A DNA stretch of 64,000 bases from Brochothrix campestris FSL F6-1037 (GCF_000525915.1 NZ_AODH01000009.1:62001-126000), one strand, 5' to 3'. Positions 37,538-48,840 are shown, numbered from the stretch's first letter. A program made the numbers and translations. Notes: a model not told the origin generated them from the sequence alone.

Positions 37538-38482
37538 ATGCTACAAATCTTCAAAACCGATATGAATACCGGCAAATTAATTGAACTCGATGAGATTGAA
37601 AATCACTGTTGGGTCAATTTGATTAATCCAACGACGGAAGAAATCAACCACATTGTTGAACACACGAACGTGCCGGTTGAATTTATCCGCGATCCCCTCG
37701 ATAACGATGAAAGTTCACGGATTGAACGTGAGGATGATAACGTCCTTATCATTGCCGATTTCCCGATTGAAAATACGGATGATGATGTCAGTTCAATTTC
37801 GTTTGAAACAATGCCCTTGGGGATTATTATTACGAATAAAGTTTTCATCACTGTTTGTTCAGAAAATTCACCGATTTTACAATCGTTCATCCACCAAAAG
37901 GTACGTAATTTTTATACTAATATGAAAACACGGTTTGCCTTGCAAATCTTATATTTAATCTCAACCAGTTATCTGCGTTTGTTAAAACGACTTAATCGTC
38001 ATTCTGATCGGATTGAAAAAGAATTACACCGGTCAATGAAAAACAAACAGCTGTATGACTTGATGGGTATCGAAAAAAGTTTGGTTTACTTTGTAACCTC
38101 ACTTAAAACAAACAAGGTTGTCTTAGATAAAATGTTCCGTCAAAATATGATTCGAATGTACGAAGAAGACCAAGACTTGCTTGAAGATGTTATTATTGAA
38201 AACCGCCAAGGTCTTGAAATGGCAGAAATACATAGTAATATTTTAAGTGGGATGATGGATGCCTATGCCTCTATCATTGGGAATAACATGAACATCGTGA
38301 TGAAATTTTTGACGACGGTCACAATCATTCTTTCCTTTCCAACAATGGTCTTTAGTTTTTATGGCATGAATGTCAAACTCCCATTCATGGATAATGAATA
38401 CGGTTGGATTATCGCCATCGGCTTCGCTGTTTTGATTGCAATTGTCACAGCCATCTTTTTTTCACGAAAAAAATTCTTTTAA
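37538..38482 (+). CDS. corA: CorA-family magnesium/divalent cation channel
   Basis: Pentameric membrane channel for Mg and related divalent ions. The 314-residue protein has a large N-terminal cytoplasmic domain, a long helix, and two C-terminal membrane segments. The selectivity motif YGMN lies between them near residue 276. The loop after it, KLPFMDNEYGW, is typical. The C-terminal tail SRKKFF is basic. The ribosome site ATGAGGAGGTTATTAAC precedes the ATG. Ion specificity cannot be read from the sequence alone. Confidence 0.95.
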   Translation: MLQIFKTDMNTGKLIELDEIENHCWVNLINPTTEEINHIVEHTNVPVEFIRDPLDNDESSRIEREDDNVLIIADFPIENTDDDVSSISFETMPLGIIITNKVFITVCSENSPILQSFIHQKVRNFYTNMKTRFALQILYLISTSYLRLLKRLNRHSDRIEKELHRSMKNKQLYDLMGIEKSLVYFVTSLKTNKVVLDKMFRQNMIRMYEEDQDLLEDVIIENRQGLEMAEIHSNILSGMMDAYASIIGNNMNIVMKFLTTVTIILSFPTMVFSFYGMNVKLPFMDNEYGWIIAIGFAVLIAIVTAIFFSRKKFF

Positions 38483-38488
38483 CTAGAC

Positions 38489-38519
38489 AAGCCCCAACTG
38501 AGATACTCAGTTGGGGCTT
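38489..38519 (+). terminator. corA terminator hairpin, proximal copy without T-tract
   Basis: Perfect 14 bp stem AAGCCCCAACTGAG / CTCAGTTGGGGCTT with loop ATA, 7 bp after the corA stop. It is followed by CAGATTGTAGAC instead of T. The same 31 bp recurs at 38840-38870. Confidence 0.8.
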
Positions 38520-38839
38520 CAGATTGTAGACAAAGTCTAAAGAGACTTCATTTTCTTTCGAATGCTATTACAGTGACTTTGTTTATAAGATGATAAGACT
38601 GAATAGAAAGGCTGTTCTATCCTCTCGTTTAATCAGCTAACTTCTATGATATTTCATGGAAAAGTAGCGACGGTAAATAGTCGCTATTCTTTTCCATTCC
38701 AATATCTTCAAAGTTGAACGAGCTGATTTCACTTTCGTTCTAGTAGGCACGACGAGCGAGTGACGGTGCGCGTACTGATGGTACGTAATCCCGAGCGAGC
38801 AAGTCGTAACGACCTAGAACAGCCTTTCTATTCAGTCTC
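38520..38839 (-). repeat. Large terminator-associated repeat, copy C
   Basis: A 320 bp non-coding element between two identical corA terminator hairpins. Read on the minus strand it starts GAGACTGAATAGAAAGGCTG. It shares the 78 bp core with the 25.7 kb copy, then has an extra nested palindrome region (ATGGAAAAG...CTTTTCCAT around GCGAC/GTCGC), and ends GACTTTGTCTACAATCTG. AGACTGAATAGAAAGGCTGT plus TCTA occurs as a perfect 24 bp inverted repeat at its two inner sides. Orientation relative to the upstream gene is the same as in the 25.7 kb copy. Confidence 0.85.
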
Positions 38840-38874
38840 AAGCCCCAACTGAGATACTCAGTTGGGGCTTTTTT
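38840..38874 (+). terminator. corA terminator, distal copy with T-tract
   Basis: The same 31 bp hairpin as 38489-38519, here followed by TTTT within a run of six T. The tail overlaps the 3' end of the convergent hydrolase gene. Confidence 0.85.
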
Positions 38875-39530
38875 ATCGAAGGTAAGGTAGCAAGTTGGGA
38901 TACAAACGGTCGGTATGCTCGATATAACTACTATGCGTTTCACCAGGTAAGACGAGTAACTGCGCGTTAGGCAAGACGGCCGTGACTTGCTCAAAAAATA
39001 CGGGTTCACAAACATCATTTTCACCGGCAACAATTAAAGTCGGAATTGTCATTGTCGTCAGTTGCTCCAACTCAATCTGCGGTTCTTCTAACATTAATTG
39101 AATTAATGGGTCGTTGGTCTGGCGATACTCGAGTTGCAGCAGCGCCCGTACTGCCGGTTTAAAATCCGCCGGCGTTAAATTAAGACCGAGTAACAGTAAT
39201 TGTTTCAGTTGAGGCTGTTGCGCTAATCCGAGCAACAAACCAATGATCGCCCCATCACTAAACCCAAGAATGGTTACGTCTTCTAACTGTAATACTGCAA
39301 TAAAGGCGGCGACGTCATCACACATTGCTTGATAGCTTGTTGCTACATTTTTGGTGCTTTGACCATGGTTACGACTATCAATCGCGTAGACAGTCCGATG
39401 ACGGCTTAGTTTAGTAGTGATTTCAGCGAATAGTTCGTGTGTTTCACCATTGCCGTGTAGTAATAGTAGTGGCGGACCACTACCACTTTTTTTTGTAATA
39501 TAAACTAACACCGTTGCATTTCAATTGCAT
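38873..39530 (-). pseudogene. Alpha/beta hydrolase, N-terminus frameshifted as read
   Basis: Alpha/beta-fold hydrolase of unknown substrate. The ATG at 39530 has GAGGTGAAGGC upstream and reads MQLKCNGVSLYYKK. The frame breaks at a T8 run (39487-39494); T7 restores KKSGSGPPLLLLHGNGET, the oxyanion-hole HGNGE region. The body has YAIDSRNHGQS, the nucleophile elbow LGFSDGAI (Ser in GFSDG), an acid-region VAGENDV and a final HSSYIE histidine. The catalytic triad is therefore complete. As read only the part from a GTG at 39511 is open. Confidence 0.85.
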
Positions 39531-39549
39531 GCCTTCACCTCTTTTAAGA

Positions 39550-39820
39550 TTACATTTTAACGATTGAACGGGGTGTTTCTTTCATTTCTTTAATCGTTTT
39601 ATAGATTGAGTAGCCACTTTCTTTTTCGAACTCAGCGCCAATTTTTTTTCTCTTCACCAATACTTTTTATGACCATCTTAAACGCTTTATACGCCAGTTC
39701 AAGCTCTGTTACAGGCAACCCTTTTTCATAGGCCAATTCAATTTTTTGCAAGAACTCAATCACTGCAATTGTTTCTGCTGTTGACCAAGCCACATCGATC
39801 GGATAACTATAAGTATTCAT
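39550..39820 (-). pseudogene. YktA/UPF0223 family protein, frameshifted as read
   Basis: The ATG at 39820 follows AAAGGGAGCGATACA and gives MNTYSYPIDVAWSTAETIAV. The frame reads to SIGEEKK and breaks at a T8 run (39642-39649). With T7 it continues IGAEFEKESGYSIYKTIKEM and stops at 39550. Both halves match UPF0223 (YktA), a 90-residue family of unknown function found next to pdh genes in Listeria and Bacillus. Confidence 0.85.
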
Positions 39821-39974
39821 TGTATCGCTCCCTTTGATTAAACGTCGTGCGTCTGCACACACTTATCTCTTTTATATTATAAGCTATTTTTAAGATAAAA
39901 AAAGGGGTACACTATAATAGTGCTCTCATTTTAGTTTCTCAATAGATCTGGCACCACCTACTTAGGAGGACTTC

Positions 39975-40624
39975 ATGAAAAAAATACTGTTATATTTGTT
40001 CATCTCACTAAATTTAAATGCCTTTGGTAATGCCCTCACGATTAAAATTAACTTAGGGAGTGCACCATGGACTGGTTTATCTACGAATGCTGCTTTTTTT
40101 TCTTCGACGTTCCCATTAGCGTAACGTTGACGATAGTTGGTGTCACTGCACTTATCATTAACTATTTCGCCTACAAACAGGCTTCACTTAAGCGCTCATT
40201 TTTCAACCTGCTCTTTTTATTATCGTTTAGTTATCTAGTCGATTTTTGGTATTACCTCATTCCGGATATAACAATTGACGCCTACCTAATCCGCTTACTA
40301 CTGAATGTGTTTGGCATTGTTTTTATTGCCGCTGGTGTTTCAATATACTTACGCCTCAATGTCGTGCTTCATCCTGTCGATGAGCTCTTACAAGTCTTTC
40401 GTTTACAAGTCTTCCGCGGTAATGTCGTTAAAGCTCAGGTTACAAGTTTATCGATTCCATTAATCGGCTCGCTTATTTTTTGGTGGCTGAGTGGCAATCT
40501 GTATGCGGTAAATGTTGCAACGCTCGTGTCGTTTTTCTTTATGGGTTGGTTCATCGTCTTCTTTGATAAATACTTATTCCCAAGCATCAAATTGAACGCG
40601 AAAATCACCACTACTCCAAATTAA
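39975..40624 (+). pseudogene. YczE/YitT-like membrane protein, frameshifted as read
   Basis: Multi-span membrane protein. The ATG at 39975 (AGGAGGACTTC upstream) opens NAFGNALTIKINLGSAPWTG, typical of the YczE/YyaS family. The frame stops soon after a T8 run (40094-40101). The rest is in another frame (FFDVPISVTLTIVGVTALII onwards), with about four more membrane segments and the LHPVDELLQVF motif. The shift needs one base more (T9) or two fewer, unlike the +1 events elsewhere. Substrate unknown. Confidence 0.78.
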
Positions 40625-40625
40625 T

Positions 40626-40651
40626 GTTTTAACTTTTATTTTTCGGGGTAA
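40626..40651 (+). promoter_or_regulatory. Possible sigma-B promoter
   Basis: GTTTTA (40626-40631), 14 bp spacer, GGGTAA (40646-40651). This is close to the sigma-B consensus GTTTAA / GGGTAT of Bacillus and Listeria, 36 bp upstream of a small gene. No good sigma-A promoter is seen there. Confidence 0.5.
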
Positions 40652-40687
40652 TAGTTAATAGATACAAAACAGAATGGGGATGTGTGA

Positions 40688-40879
40688 ATGGCAAAAGAGG
40701 ATTTGTTTGCAAAAATTAAGACGTTAGTGCAAGAGGGCAAGTTAGATCATGCCAAGGGTTTTTATGCCGAGCATAAAGATAGCTTAGGTGATTATGCTGC
40801 CAAAGCAAAAACCTTAATTCACAGTTCTAAAGATGAAAATTTGGTGGATAAGGTGAAACACTTATTTGATCAAAAATAA
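40688..40879 (+). CDS. Small charged hypothetical protein, possibly stress-induced
   Basis: I do not recognise this 63-residue protein. It is rich in Lys, Asp and Glu, has no membrane segment or cysteine, and should be mostly helical (EDLFAKIKTLVQEGKLDHAK, then YAAKAKTLIHSSKDENLVDK). It looks loosely like small soluble stress proteins but I see no family motif. It is monocistronic: a sigma-B-like promoter upstream and a strong terminator 10 bp downstream. The ATG follows GGGGATGTGTGA. Confidence 0.75.
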   Translation: MAKEDLFAKIKTLVQEGKLDHAKGFYAEHKDSLGDYAAKAKTLIHSSKDENLVDKVKHLFDQK

Positions 40880-40888
40880 CTAAAAAAA

Positions 40889-40921
40889 ACCGTACTGCGC
40901 TTGTCGCAGTACGGTTTTTTT
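40889..40921 (+). terminator. Terminator after the small charged protein
   Basis: Perfect 11 bp stem ACCGTACTGCG / CGCAGTACGGT with loop CTTGT, followed by six to seven T. Confidence 0.95.
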
Positions 40922-41079
40922 ATTATAACTTGTTCTTGGTATTTGACACATTATGATAAACTAATAACAGCTAAAAACAGAATATATCCTTCCGCTAAAA
41001 TAAGGATGAAGTTTTTATACTATACAACATTTGTCGCTCGGTTCAGCATATAATTGTTCTTAGATGGAGGTTTTTTTTG

Positions 41080-41882
41080 TTGGCTAAAGTAAAAGCAATT
41101 CTATTTGTTTTTTTTTATGGCATTTTTTTTTAACGGCTTGTACACAAGTCAAACTAAGTAACTATGACAGCACTAATCCGCTAATCATTTCACACAGAGG
41201 CAGTCCACTTACATTTCCAGAACATAGTTTCGCTGGGTATGATGACGCTATTGTCAAGGGCACTTACTTTATCGAACAAGATTTGATTTTAAGCAAAGAT
41301 AATAAGCTTGTTGTTTCACATGATGATAACCTAATGAGAATTTTAGGCGTCAATCGTAATATCAGCGATTCAAACTACCTTCAACTATCAAACTACCGTT
41401 TTACAAATGGTGAACAACTACATCTTTTAAATGACGTTTTCGAAAGATACTCCAACGCTATCAACTATGTAATTGAAACAAAGTTCAATCAAACAAACTC
41501 TTTTCATACAATGGAACGTGAGTTAATTGCGCTGATAGAAAAACATCGTTTAGAAAAGAATGTTATTTTACAATCCTATTCAATCGACAGTCTCAATTTC
41601 ATGTACGAAAAATCAAAAAAGATTCCGCAGATGCTTATCTTAGATGAAGCTAAAAGTAACAAACTGCAAGAAGCTCTAGTTAATGTACCTGAACATATTC
41701 AAATCATTACCATAAGCAGCAACTATTTGACTCCCACAGCTGTTAAACTAATTCACGATACAGGTAGATTAGCGATGACTTATAATTTGGATTCCTATGA
41801 CCAATTAAATTATGGAACGCAAGTGAAAATAGATGGTTTCTTTACAAATGATACAAAAAAAGCCTATGATAAAAAAAATTAA
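41080..41882 (+). pseudogene. Lipoprotein glycerophosphodiester phosphodiesterase, frameshifted as read
   Basis: GDPD-family enzyme that would hydrolyse glycerophosphodiesters at the cell surface. A TTG at 41080, with GGAGG nine bases upstream, starts the frame. The signal region is broken by two T9 runs (41108-41116 and 41123-41131). With one T removed from each, or one added to the second, it ends in a lipobox FLTAC. The body has HRGSPLTFPEHS, EQDLILSKDNKLVVSHDD and IETKF, the catalytic and Ca-site residues. It ends KKN at 41882. A 37-codon frame follows (from 41900), which I do not recognise. Confidence 0.78.
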
Positions 41883-42012
41883 CCGCTCTATTTTCAAGGA
41901 ATGGAGCTGTCATCCAAAAACGATGAACAATCAACATACGATAGCTCATCACCCTTTGCTATTGATAACCACTCTGCCAAGTTAGTTGCTATCCTTCAAT
42001 TATCTGAAAAAT

Positions 42013-42050
42013 AGAAAAAGAAACCGATTGTCATATCGGTTTCTTTTTCT
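42013..42050. terminator. Bidirectional terminator
   Basis: Perfect 16 bp stem AGAAAAAGAAACCGAT / ATCGGTTTCTTTTTCT with loop TGTCAT. It lies after the phosphodiesterase gene, and T-rich arms suit both directions. Confidence 0.9.
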
Positions 42051-42097
42051 ATTTGCAAACACTATCCACCTACACAGACCATTGTCTTATGTAAATC

Positions 42098-42133
42098 AAA
42101 AAAACAGTTGGCCACATTGAGTGTGACCAACTG
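42098..42133 (-). terminator. pdh operon terminator
   Basis: Minus-strand hairpin CAGTTGGTCACA / TGTGGCCAACTG followed by seven T, 12 bp after the pdhD stop. Confidence 0.9.
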
Positions 42134-42144
42134 CTCGTACTAAC

Positions 42145-43548
42145 TTACATGTGAATCGGCATACCGAGCGCTAACTCAGCAGCTTCCATCACTGTTTCAC
42201 TTAATGACGGATGCGCGTGAATTGTTAAAGCGATATCTTCAGCATTCATTCCTGCTTCGATTGCTAAACCAATCTCAGATACAACATCACTTGCGTTTAC
42301 ACCAACAACTTGACCACCAATGACCAAGTTGTCAGATTTACGTGTAACAAGTCTGACAAAGCCTTCAGGTGCGTTTAATGATAAGGCACGACCGTTACCA
42401 CCAAGTGGGAACTTAGATGCTTTTACGTCATAACCAGCGTCTTTTGCTTCTTTTTCAGATAAACCAACTTGCGCGATCTCTGGATCAGAGAAGACGATAG
42501 CAGGCATTACGATGTAGTCAACTTCTGAAGACTCACCAGCAATTGCTTCTGCAGCTACCTTACCTTCGTAAGATGCTTTGTGAGCAAGTGGTGCACCGGC
42601 AACAATATCACCGATTGCGTAAATGTTAGGAACGCTTGTACGTCCTTGTTTATCAACTTCAATTAAACCGCGCTCTGTTAATTTAACACCCGCTTGTTCT
42701 AAACCGATTTCAGCAGTGTTTGGTGAACGACCAACCGTTACCATGACGTAATCTGCTTCCACAGTTTCCTCTTTATCGTTCGCTTTATATGAGACAACAA
42801 CGCCTGTATCTGACTCTTCAACACCTTGTGCTAAAGCGTTAGTAATAATTGTTGCGCCCTTGTCTTTCATTTTACGCTTAACCGGTTGAACCATATCTTT
42901 CGGGTATTGCGGTAAAATTTCAGCGCCACCTTCTAAGATAACAATTTCAGTTCCTAAGTTCGCAAAGGCACTACCTAACTCAGTTCCGATATAGCCACCA
43001 CCAATGATGACTAATTTTTTCGGTACTTCAGGTAACGCTAACGCTGACGTAGAGTTAAGTACACGTTTAGAGTATTTAAAGCCTTTAATTTCAATTGGCG
43101 TTGATCCTGTTGCGATGATCAGATTTTTGTATGTGTATGTTTCAGCACCGTTTTCGTGCATGACACGAATCGTGCTTTCTTCACCAACATAAGCTTCACC
43201 GGCAACAACAGTTACTTTATTTTTTTTGAGAAGACCAGCAACACCTGCTGTTAATTTATTAACAACGCCGCCCTTCCATTCTTGTGCTTTAGTGAAGTCT
43301 AATTTTACATCTTCAGCTAATACACCCATCACATCTGAGTGTTGCGCTTCTTGGTAGCGGTGACCGATTGTGATCAATGCTTTTGAAGGGATACAGCCAA
43401 CGTTTAAGCATGTCCCACCAAGGTTTTCTTTTTCAATCAATGTTACTTTTTGACCAAGTTGTGCGGCACGGATTGCTGCTACATATCCCCCAGGTCCACC
43501 ACCGATAACGATTGTTTCTGCATCAATTGGAAAATCGCCTACTACCAT
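42145..43548 (-). CDS. pdhD: Dihydrolipoyl dehydrogenase (E3)
   Basis: Flavoprotein that reoxidises dihydrolipoamide of the E2 subunit and makes NADH. The 467-residue protein has an N-terminal FAD motif [17 protein letters not shown], the redox disulfide [15 protein letters not shown] (about residues 44-58), an NAD motif [19 protein letters not shown] near 180 and the C-terminal HAHPSLSE with the catalytic His. It starts 3 bp after the pdhC stop and is last in the pdh operon. Confidence 0.98.
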   Translation of the reverse strand: MVVGDFPIDAETIVIGGGPGGYVAAIRAAQLGQKVTLIEKENLGGTCLNVGCIPSKALITIGHRYQEAQHSDVMGVLAEDVKLDFTKAQEWKGGVVNKLTAGVAGLLKKNKVTVVAGEAYVGEESTIRVMHENGAETYTYKNLIIATGSTPIEIKGFKYSKRVLNSTSALALPEVPKKLVIIGGGYIGTELGSAFANLGTEIVILEGGAEILPQYPKDMVQPVKRKMKDKGATIITNALAQGVEESDTGVVVSYKANDKEETVEADYVMVTVGRSPNTAEIGLEQAGVKLTERGLIEVDKQGRTSVPNIYAIGDIVAGAPLAHKASYEGKVAAEAIAGESSEVDYIVMPAIVFSDPEIAQVGLSEKEAKDAGYDVKASKFPLGGNGRALSLNAPEGFVRLVTRKSDNLVIGGQVVGVNASDVVSEIGLAIEAGMNAEDIALTIHAHPSLSETVMEAAELALGMPIHM

Positions 43549-43551
43549 TGT

Positions 43552-44847
43552 CTATCCCTCCATTAATAACAATTCTGGATCAGCCAGTAATCGTTTAATA
43601 TGATTCATTGCATTTTGAGCTGTTGCCCCATCAATAATACGGTGATCAAAGCTTAATGATAACGCGATAACCGGTGCAACAACAACTTCGCCATTAACAA
43701 CGATTGCTTTGTCAGCAATACGACCAATTCCTAAAATCGCAACTTCAGGATGGTTAATAACAGGTGTGAACCATTGTCCACCAGCAGAACCGATGTTTGA
43801 AATAGTAATTGAACCGCCACTCATTTCAGTTGCCGCTAATTTACCGTCGCGTGCTTTAACAGCCAATTCATTAATTTCAGCAGAGATTGCAAAAACAGAT
43901 TTAGTGTCAGCATCTTTGACAACCGGTACTAATAAACCACGGTCTGTATCAGCCGCAATACCGATGTTCGCATAGTGTTTGTAAACAATTTCGTCTGTTG
44001 CATCATCAATTGACGCATTCAACACTGGGAATTTTTTAATCGCACTTGTTAACGCCTTAACCACATATGGTAAGTAAGTTAATTTAATGTTTTGTTCAGC
44101 CGCAACTTCTTTGAAACGTTTACGGTGTGTTACTAATTTAGCAACATCAATTTCGTCCATTAACGTTACGTGAGGTGCTGTATGTTTCGAGTTAACCATT
44201 GCTTTAGCAATTGCTTTACGAATACCAGACATTTTTTCACGTGTTTCACGTTCACCGACTGCAAGTGGTACTGGCGCTTCTTTTGGTGTTGCTGCCGTTG
44301 TTGACTCTGCCACTGGAGCTGTTTCAGCTACTGCAGACGCGTCTCCATTTAAGAATGCCTCAACGTTTTCTTTTAAAACACGGCCAGCTTTGCCTGTGCC
44401 TGCAACGCTTGAAATCGCAACGTTGTTATCACGAGCAAATTTACGAACAGATGGCATTGCAATAACACGATCGTTTTCGCGTGCCACTTCTGCAGTTGCA
44501 ACAGCTGGTGCCGCTGCTACAGGTGCTGCTGCAGCTTTAACTGGTGCTGCAGGAGTTACTGGCGCTTCTACTGGCGCTGATGCCTCTTCTTCTTGGTCAT
44601 TATCATGACCTGGTGCATCGATGGTAATTAATAAATCACCAACGATTGAAACTGTTCCTTCAGTTACGTGAACTTCTAAAACCGTTCCTGTAACAGGACT
44701 TGGAATTTCTTCGACACTTTTATCGTTTTGGATTTCTAATAATGGTGCATCCTCTTCAATTGTATCGCCTGCTTTTACAAACCATTTTACGATTTCGCCT
44801 TCGTGAATACCTTCACCAATATCTGGCATTTTAAATTTAAATGACAC
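43552..44847 (-). CDS. pdhC: Dihydrolipoyl acetyltransferase (E2) of pyruvate dehydrogenase
   Basis: Core of the pyruvate dehydrogenase complex. The 431-residue protein has one lipoyl domain (residues 1-77, lipoyl lysine in [11 protein letters not shown] near 44), an Ala/Pro/Val-rich linker (about 85-125), a peripheral-subunit-binding domain ([11 protein letters not shown], about 129-160), a second linker and the catalytic domain with [12 protein letters not shown] near 399. The start is GTG at 44847 with AAGGGG upstream. A hairpin lies in the 110 bp pdhB-pdhC gap. Confidence 0.97.
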   Translation of the reverse strand: MSFKFKMPDIGEGIHEGEIVKWFVKAGDTIEEDAPLLEIQNDKSVEEIPSPVTGTVLEVHVTEGTVSIVGDLLITIDAPGHDNDQEEEASAPVEAPVTPAAPVKAAAAPVAAAPAVATAEVARENDRVIAMPSVRKFARDNNVAISSVAGTGKAGRVLKENVEAFLNGDASAVAETAPVAESTTAATPKEAPVPLAVGERETREKMSGIRKAIAKAMVNSKHTAPHVTLMDEIDVAKLVTHRKRFKEVAAEQNIKLTYLPYVVKALTSAIKKFPVLNASIDDATDEIVYKHYANIGIAADTDRGLLVPVVKDADTKSVFAISAEINELAVKARDGKLAATEMSGGSITISNIGSAGGQWFTPVINHPEVAILGIGRIADKAIVVNGEVVVAPVIALSLSFDHRIIDGATAQNAMNHIKRLLADPELLLMEG

Positions 44848-44877
44848 GTTTATTCATCCCCTTACATCATAGTAGTA

Positions 44878-44932
44878 AGTAGCTTCACAGATGCGAAGCT
44901 ACTCGAGACTGACACAACTTATCGTTCAGCCT
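44878..44932 (-). promoter_or_regulatory. Hairpin between pdhB and pdhC with repeat-like flank
   Basis: Perfect 9 bp stem AGTAGCTTC / GAAGCTACT at 44878-44903, no T-tract. On its 5' side in the pdh direction lies GTCAGTCTCG, resembling the TTCAGTCTCA end of the terminator-associated repeats. It may stabilise or process the pdhAB part of the message, or be a remnant of the repeat family. Confidence 0.5.
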
Positions 44933-44958
44933 AATATATTTGTTAATACAGCTTTAAT

Positions 44959-45936
44959 TTAGAAAGAAAGAATTTCTTTTGCTTTGTTGTAAATATCTGT
45001 TTTGTTTGGTAACCAAGCTGTTTCTGCTTGTGCAAATGGGAATACTGAATCCGCTGCTGTTACACGACCAACAGGTGCATCTAAGCTAAGGATGGCACGG
45101 TCATTGATTTCAGCAATAACGTGAGCTGCCACACCCGCTTGTTTTTGCGCTTCTTGAATAACAACCACGTGGTTCGTTTTTTCAATAGAAGCAACAAGGG
45201 TATCTGTATCGATTGGGCTAACTGTACGTAAATCGATTACCTCAGCTGAAATGCCCTCTTTTTCAAGTTCATCTGCCGCTTTAAGTGATTCTTGTACCAT
45301 CGCACCGTATGCGATTAACGTAATGTCAGTTCCTTCGCGACGAATGTTTGCTTTACCTAATGGAATTGTGTATTCGCCTTCAGGTACATCTTCACGGAAT
45401 GAACGGTATAATTTCATGTGCTCTAAGAAAACAACCGGATCGTTGTCACGAATTGCTGAAATTAACAAGCCTTTTGCATCGTAAGGCGTTGATGGAATAA
45501 CAACCTTAAGACCTGGCGTTTGTGCCATTAAACCTTCTAATGAATCAGCGTGCATTTCTGGTGTATGTACACCACCACCAAATGGTGCACGGAATACAAC
45601 TGGCATGTTACGTGTATTACCTGAACGGTAACGTGTACGCGCCACTTGACCCGCTACTTGGTCAAATACTTCGAAGACAAATCCGAAGAATTGGATTTCG
45701 GCAACTGGACGGAAACCTTTATAAGATAAACCGTTTGCTAAACCACCAATAGCTGATTCTGCAAGTGGTGTATCGAAGACACGGTCAACACCAAATTCTT
45801 TTTGTAAGTTTTCAGTTGCGCGGAATACACCACCGTTGTTACCAACATCTTCACCAAAAACGAGGACATTTTCATCGTTACGTAATTCTGTTGCAAGCGC
45901 ATCTGTGATGGCTTGGATCATTGTCATTTGTGCCAT
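44959..45936 (-). CDS. pdhB: Pyruvate dehydrogenase E1 beta subunit
   Basis: Forms the alpha2beta2 thiamine-dependent E1 with PdhA and decarboxylates pyruvate. From the ATG at 45936 the protein has 325 residues. [14 protein letters not shown] lies near residue 29, and [20 protein letters not shown] and [17 protein letters not shown] are typical of E1 beta. This start is preferred to the upstream one because GGAG lies 9 bp before it and it begins 1 bp past the pdhA stop. Complete. Confidence 0.98.
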   Translation of the reverse strand: MAQMTMIQAITDALATELRNDENVLVFGEDVGNNGGVFRATENLQKEFGVDRVFDTPLAESAIGGLANGLSYKGFRPVAEIQFFGFVFEVFDQVAGQVARTRYRSGNTRNMPVVFRAPFGGGVHTPEMHADSLEGLMAQTPGLKVVIPSTPYDAKGLLISAIRDNDPVVFLEHMKLYRSFREDVPEGEYTIPLGKANIRREGTDITLIAYGAMVQESLKAADELEKEGISAEVIDLRTVSPIDTDTLVASIEKTNHVVVIQEAQKQAGVAAHVIAEINDRAILSLDAPVGRVTAADSVFPFAQAETAWLPNKTDIYNKAKEILSF

Positions 45937-45937
45937 G

Positions 45938-47610
<1,673 letters not shown>

Positions 47611-48162
47611 ATGATTACAATGAAAGATATTGTTCGCGAAGGTCATCCCGCTTTACGCGTAAAAGCCGCTGAAGTTACTTTACCACTATCAAAAGAAGAT
47701 ATTGCAATTGGTAACGACATGCTAACATTCTTAAAAAATAGTCAAGACGAAGAAATCGCTGAAAAATACGAATTGCGTGCTGGTATCGGTATCGCTGCCC
47801 CACAATTAGCGATTGAAAAACGTATTATTGCAATGTATCTCTTAGATGACCGCGAACGTTTGATTAGTCATGTGCTTTACAACCCAAAAATAGTCAGTCA
47901 TTCTGTTGAAGATGCTTGCCTTGCTGGTGGCGAAGGCTGTTTATCGGTTGACCGTGACGTTGAAGGCTATGTCGTACGTCACATGCGTGTGACTGTGCAA
48001 GCCTTTGATATCAACTCAAAACCGATTAAATTGCGTTTCAAAGGTTACCCTGCTATGTGTGTCCAACATGAAATCGATCATATTAACGGCGTCATGTTTT
48101 ATGATCATATCAATGAAAAAGAACCGTTTAAATTAAACGGCGAAGTGACAATTATTGATTAA
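47611..48162 (+). CDS. def: Peptide deformylase
   Basis: Metalloenzyme that removes the formyl group from nascent chains. The 183-residue protein has the three family motifs: GIGIAAPQL near residue 57, GGEGCLSVD near 108 and [13 protein letters not shown] near 153, with Cys and two His as metal ligands. The length fits type II deformylases of Gram-positives. The ATG follows AAGAGGTGTAACTATT. It is divergent from pdhA, as in Bacillus and Listeria. Confidence 0.98.
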   Translation: MITMKDIVREGHPALRVKAAEVTLPLSKEDIAIGNDMLTFLKNSQDEEIAEKYELRAGIGIAAPQLAIEKRIIAMYLLDDRERLISHVLYNPKIVSHSVEDACLAGGEGCLSVDRDVEGYVVRHMRVTVQAFDINSKPIKLRFKGYPAMCVQHEIDHINGVMFYDHINEKEPFKLNGEVTIID

Positions 48163-48188
48163 TTCACTGAGCCAGGAATGAGGGCCCC

Positions 48189-48824
48189 TTGCCAAAACGA
48201 TTGGATGGTTTCACCTTAAAGATGATTGCACTCCTATCGATGACCTGCGATCACCTCGGCGTCTTTTTCTTTTTAGGACCTGAATGGCGCATCATTGGTC
48301 GACTCGCTTTTCCGTTATTCGCCTTTCTCTTGGTCGAAGGCTTTTATCATACGCGTAACCGTCAAAAATACTTTCTTACAATTGCTGGGGCTGGCCTCTT
48401 AATGCAACTGCCTCTCTATTTAATGGGAGAACACACTTTTAATATTTTTCTAACGTTAGCATTAGGACTAATCGCCTTACAGTTGCTATCCTATCGAAAT
48501 CATTTAAGTGTCGCTTTGTTGCTATTCGTCGCTTGGTTTTTACCCTTTGATTACGGCATGTATGGCCTACTACTCATCCTTGGTTTTTATCTCTTTAAAG
48601 TGAAACCTTCGCTGCTAATTGGTTATACCATCATCGTCACAGGCCTCAGCTTAACGATTGACCATCTGAGTGTATTACAACTGTATTCCTTATTTGCCCT
48701 GCCGTTACTCTTAATGTATAACGGACAACGAGGTAAAAATTGGAAGTGGTTTTTTTACCTCTATTATCCCTTACACATCATTGTTATTAACGCACTTGCG
48801 CTAATACTTTTTTCAAACCAATAG
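48189..48824 (+). CDS. TraX family membrane protein
   Basis: The 211-residue integral membrane protein has six to seven hydrophobic segments. The TraX signature is visible: LDGFTLKMIALLSMTCDHLG at the start, RIIGRLAFPLFAFLLVEGFY near 36-55, and YYPLHI near the end. TraX was first described as an F-pilin acetylase, but chromosomal Firmicute members are of unknown substrate. The start is TTG at 48189 with AGGAATGAGGG upstream. It is probably cotranscribed with gshA, 16 bp downstream. Confidence 0.88.
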   Translation: MPKRLDGFTLKMIALLSMTCDHLGVFFFLGPEWRIIGRLAFPLFAFLLVEGFYHTRNRQKYFLTIAGAGLLMQLPLYLMGEHTFNIFLTLALGLIALQLLSYRNHLSVALLLFVAWFLPFDYGMYGLLLILGFYLFKVKPSLLIGYTIIVTGLSLTIDHLSVLQLYSLFALPLLLMYNGQRGKNWKWFFYLYYPLHIIVINALALILFSNQ

Positions 48825-48840
48825 AAATGAGAGGTTCACT

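Noticed and set aside
40067-40624. Separate short membrane protein starting at ATG 40067
   Set aside because: The ATG has no ribosome site, and the product lacks the N-terminal segment found just upstream in another frame. It is the second half of the YczE-like gene.
41900-42013. 37-codon frame after the phosphodiesterase gene
   Set aside because: No ribosome site, low-complexity Ser/Asn composition and no recognisable motif. It may be spacer sequence.
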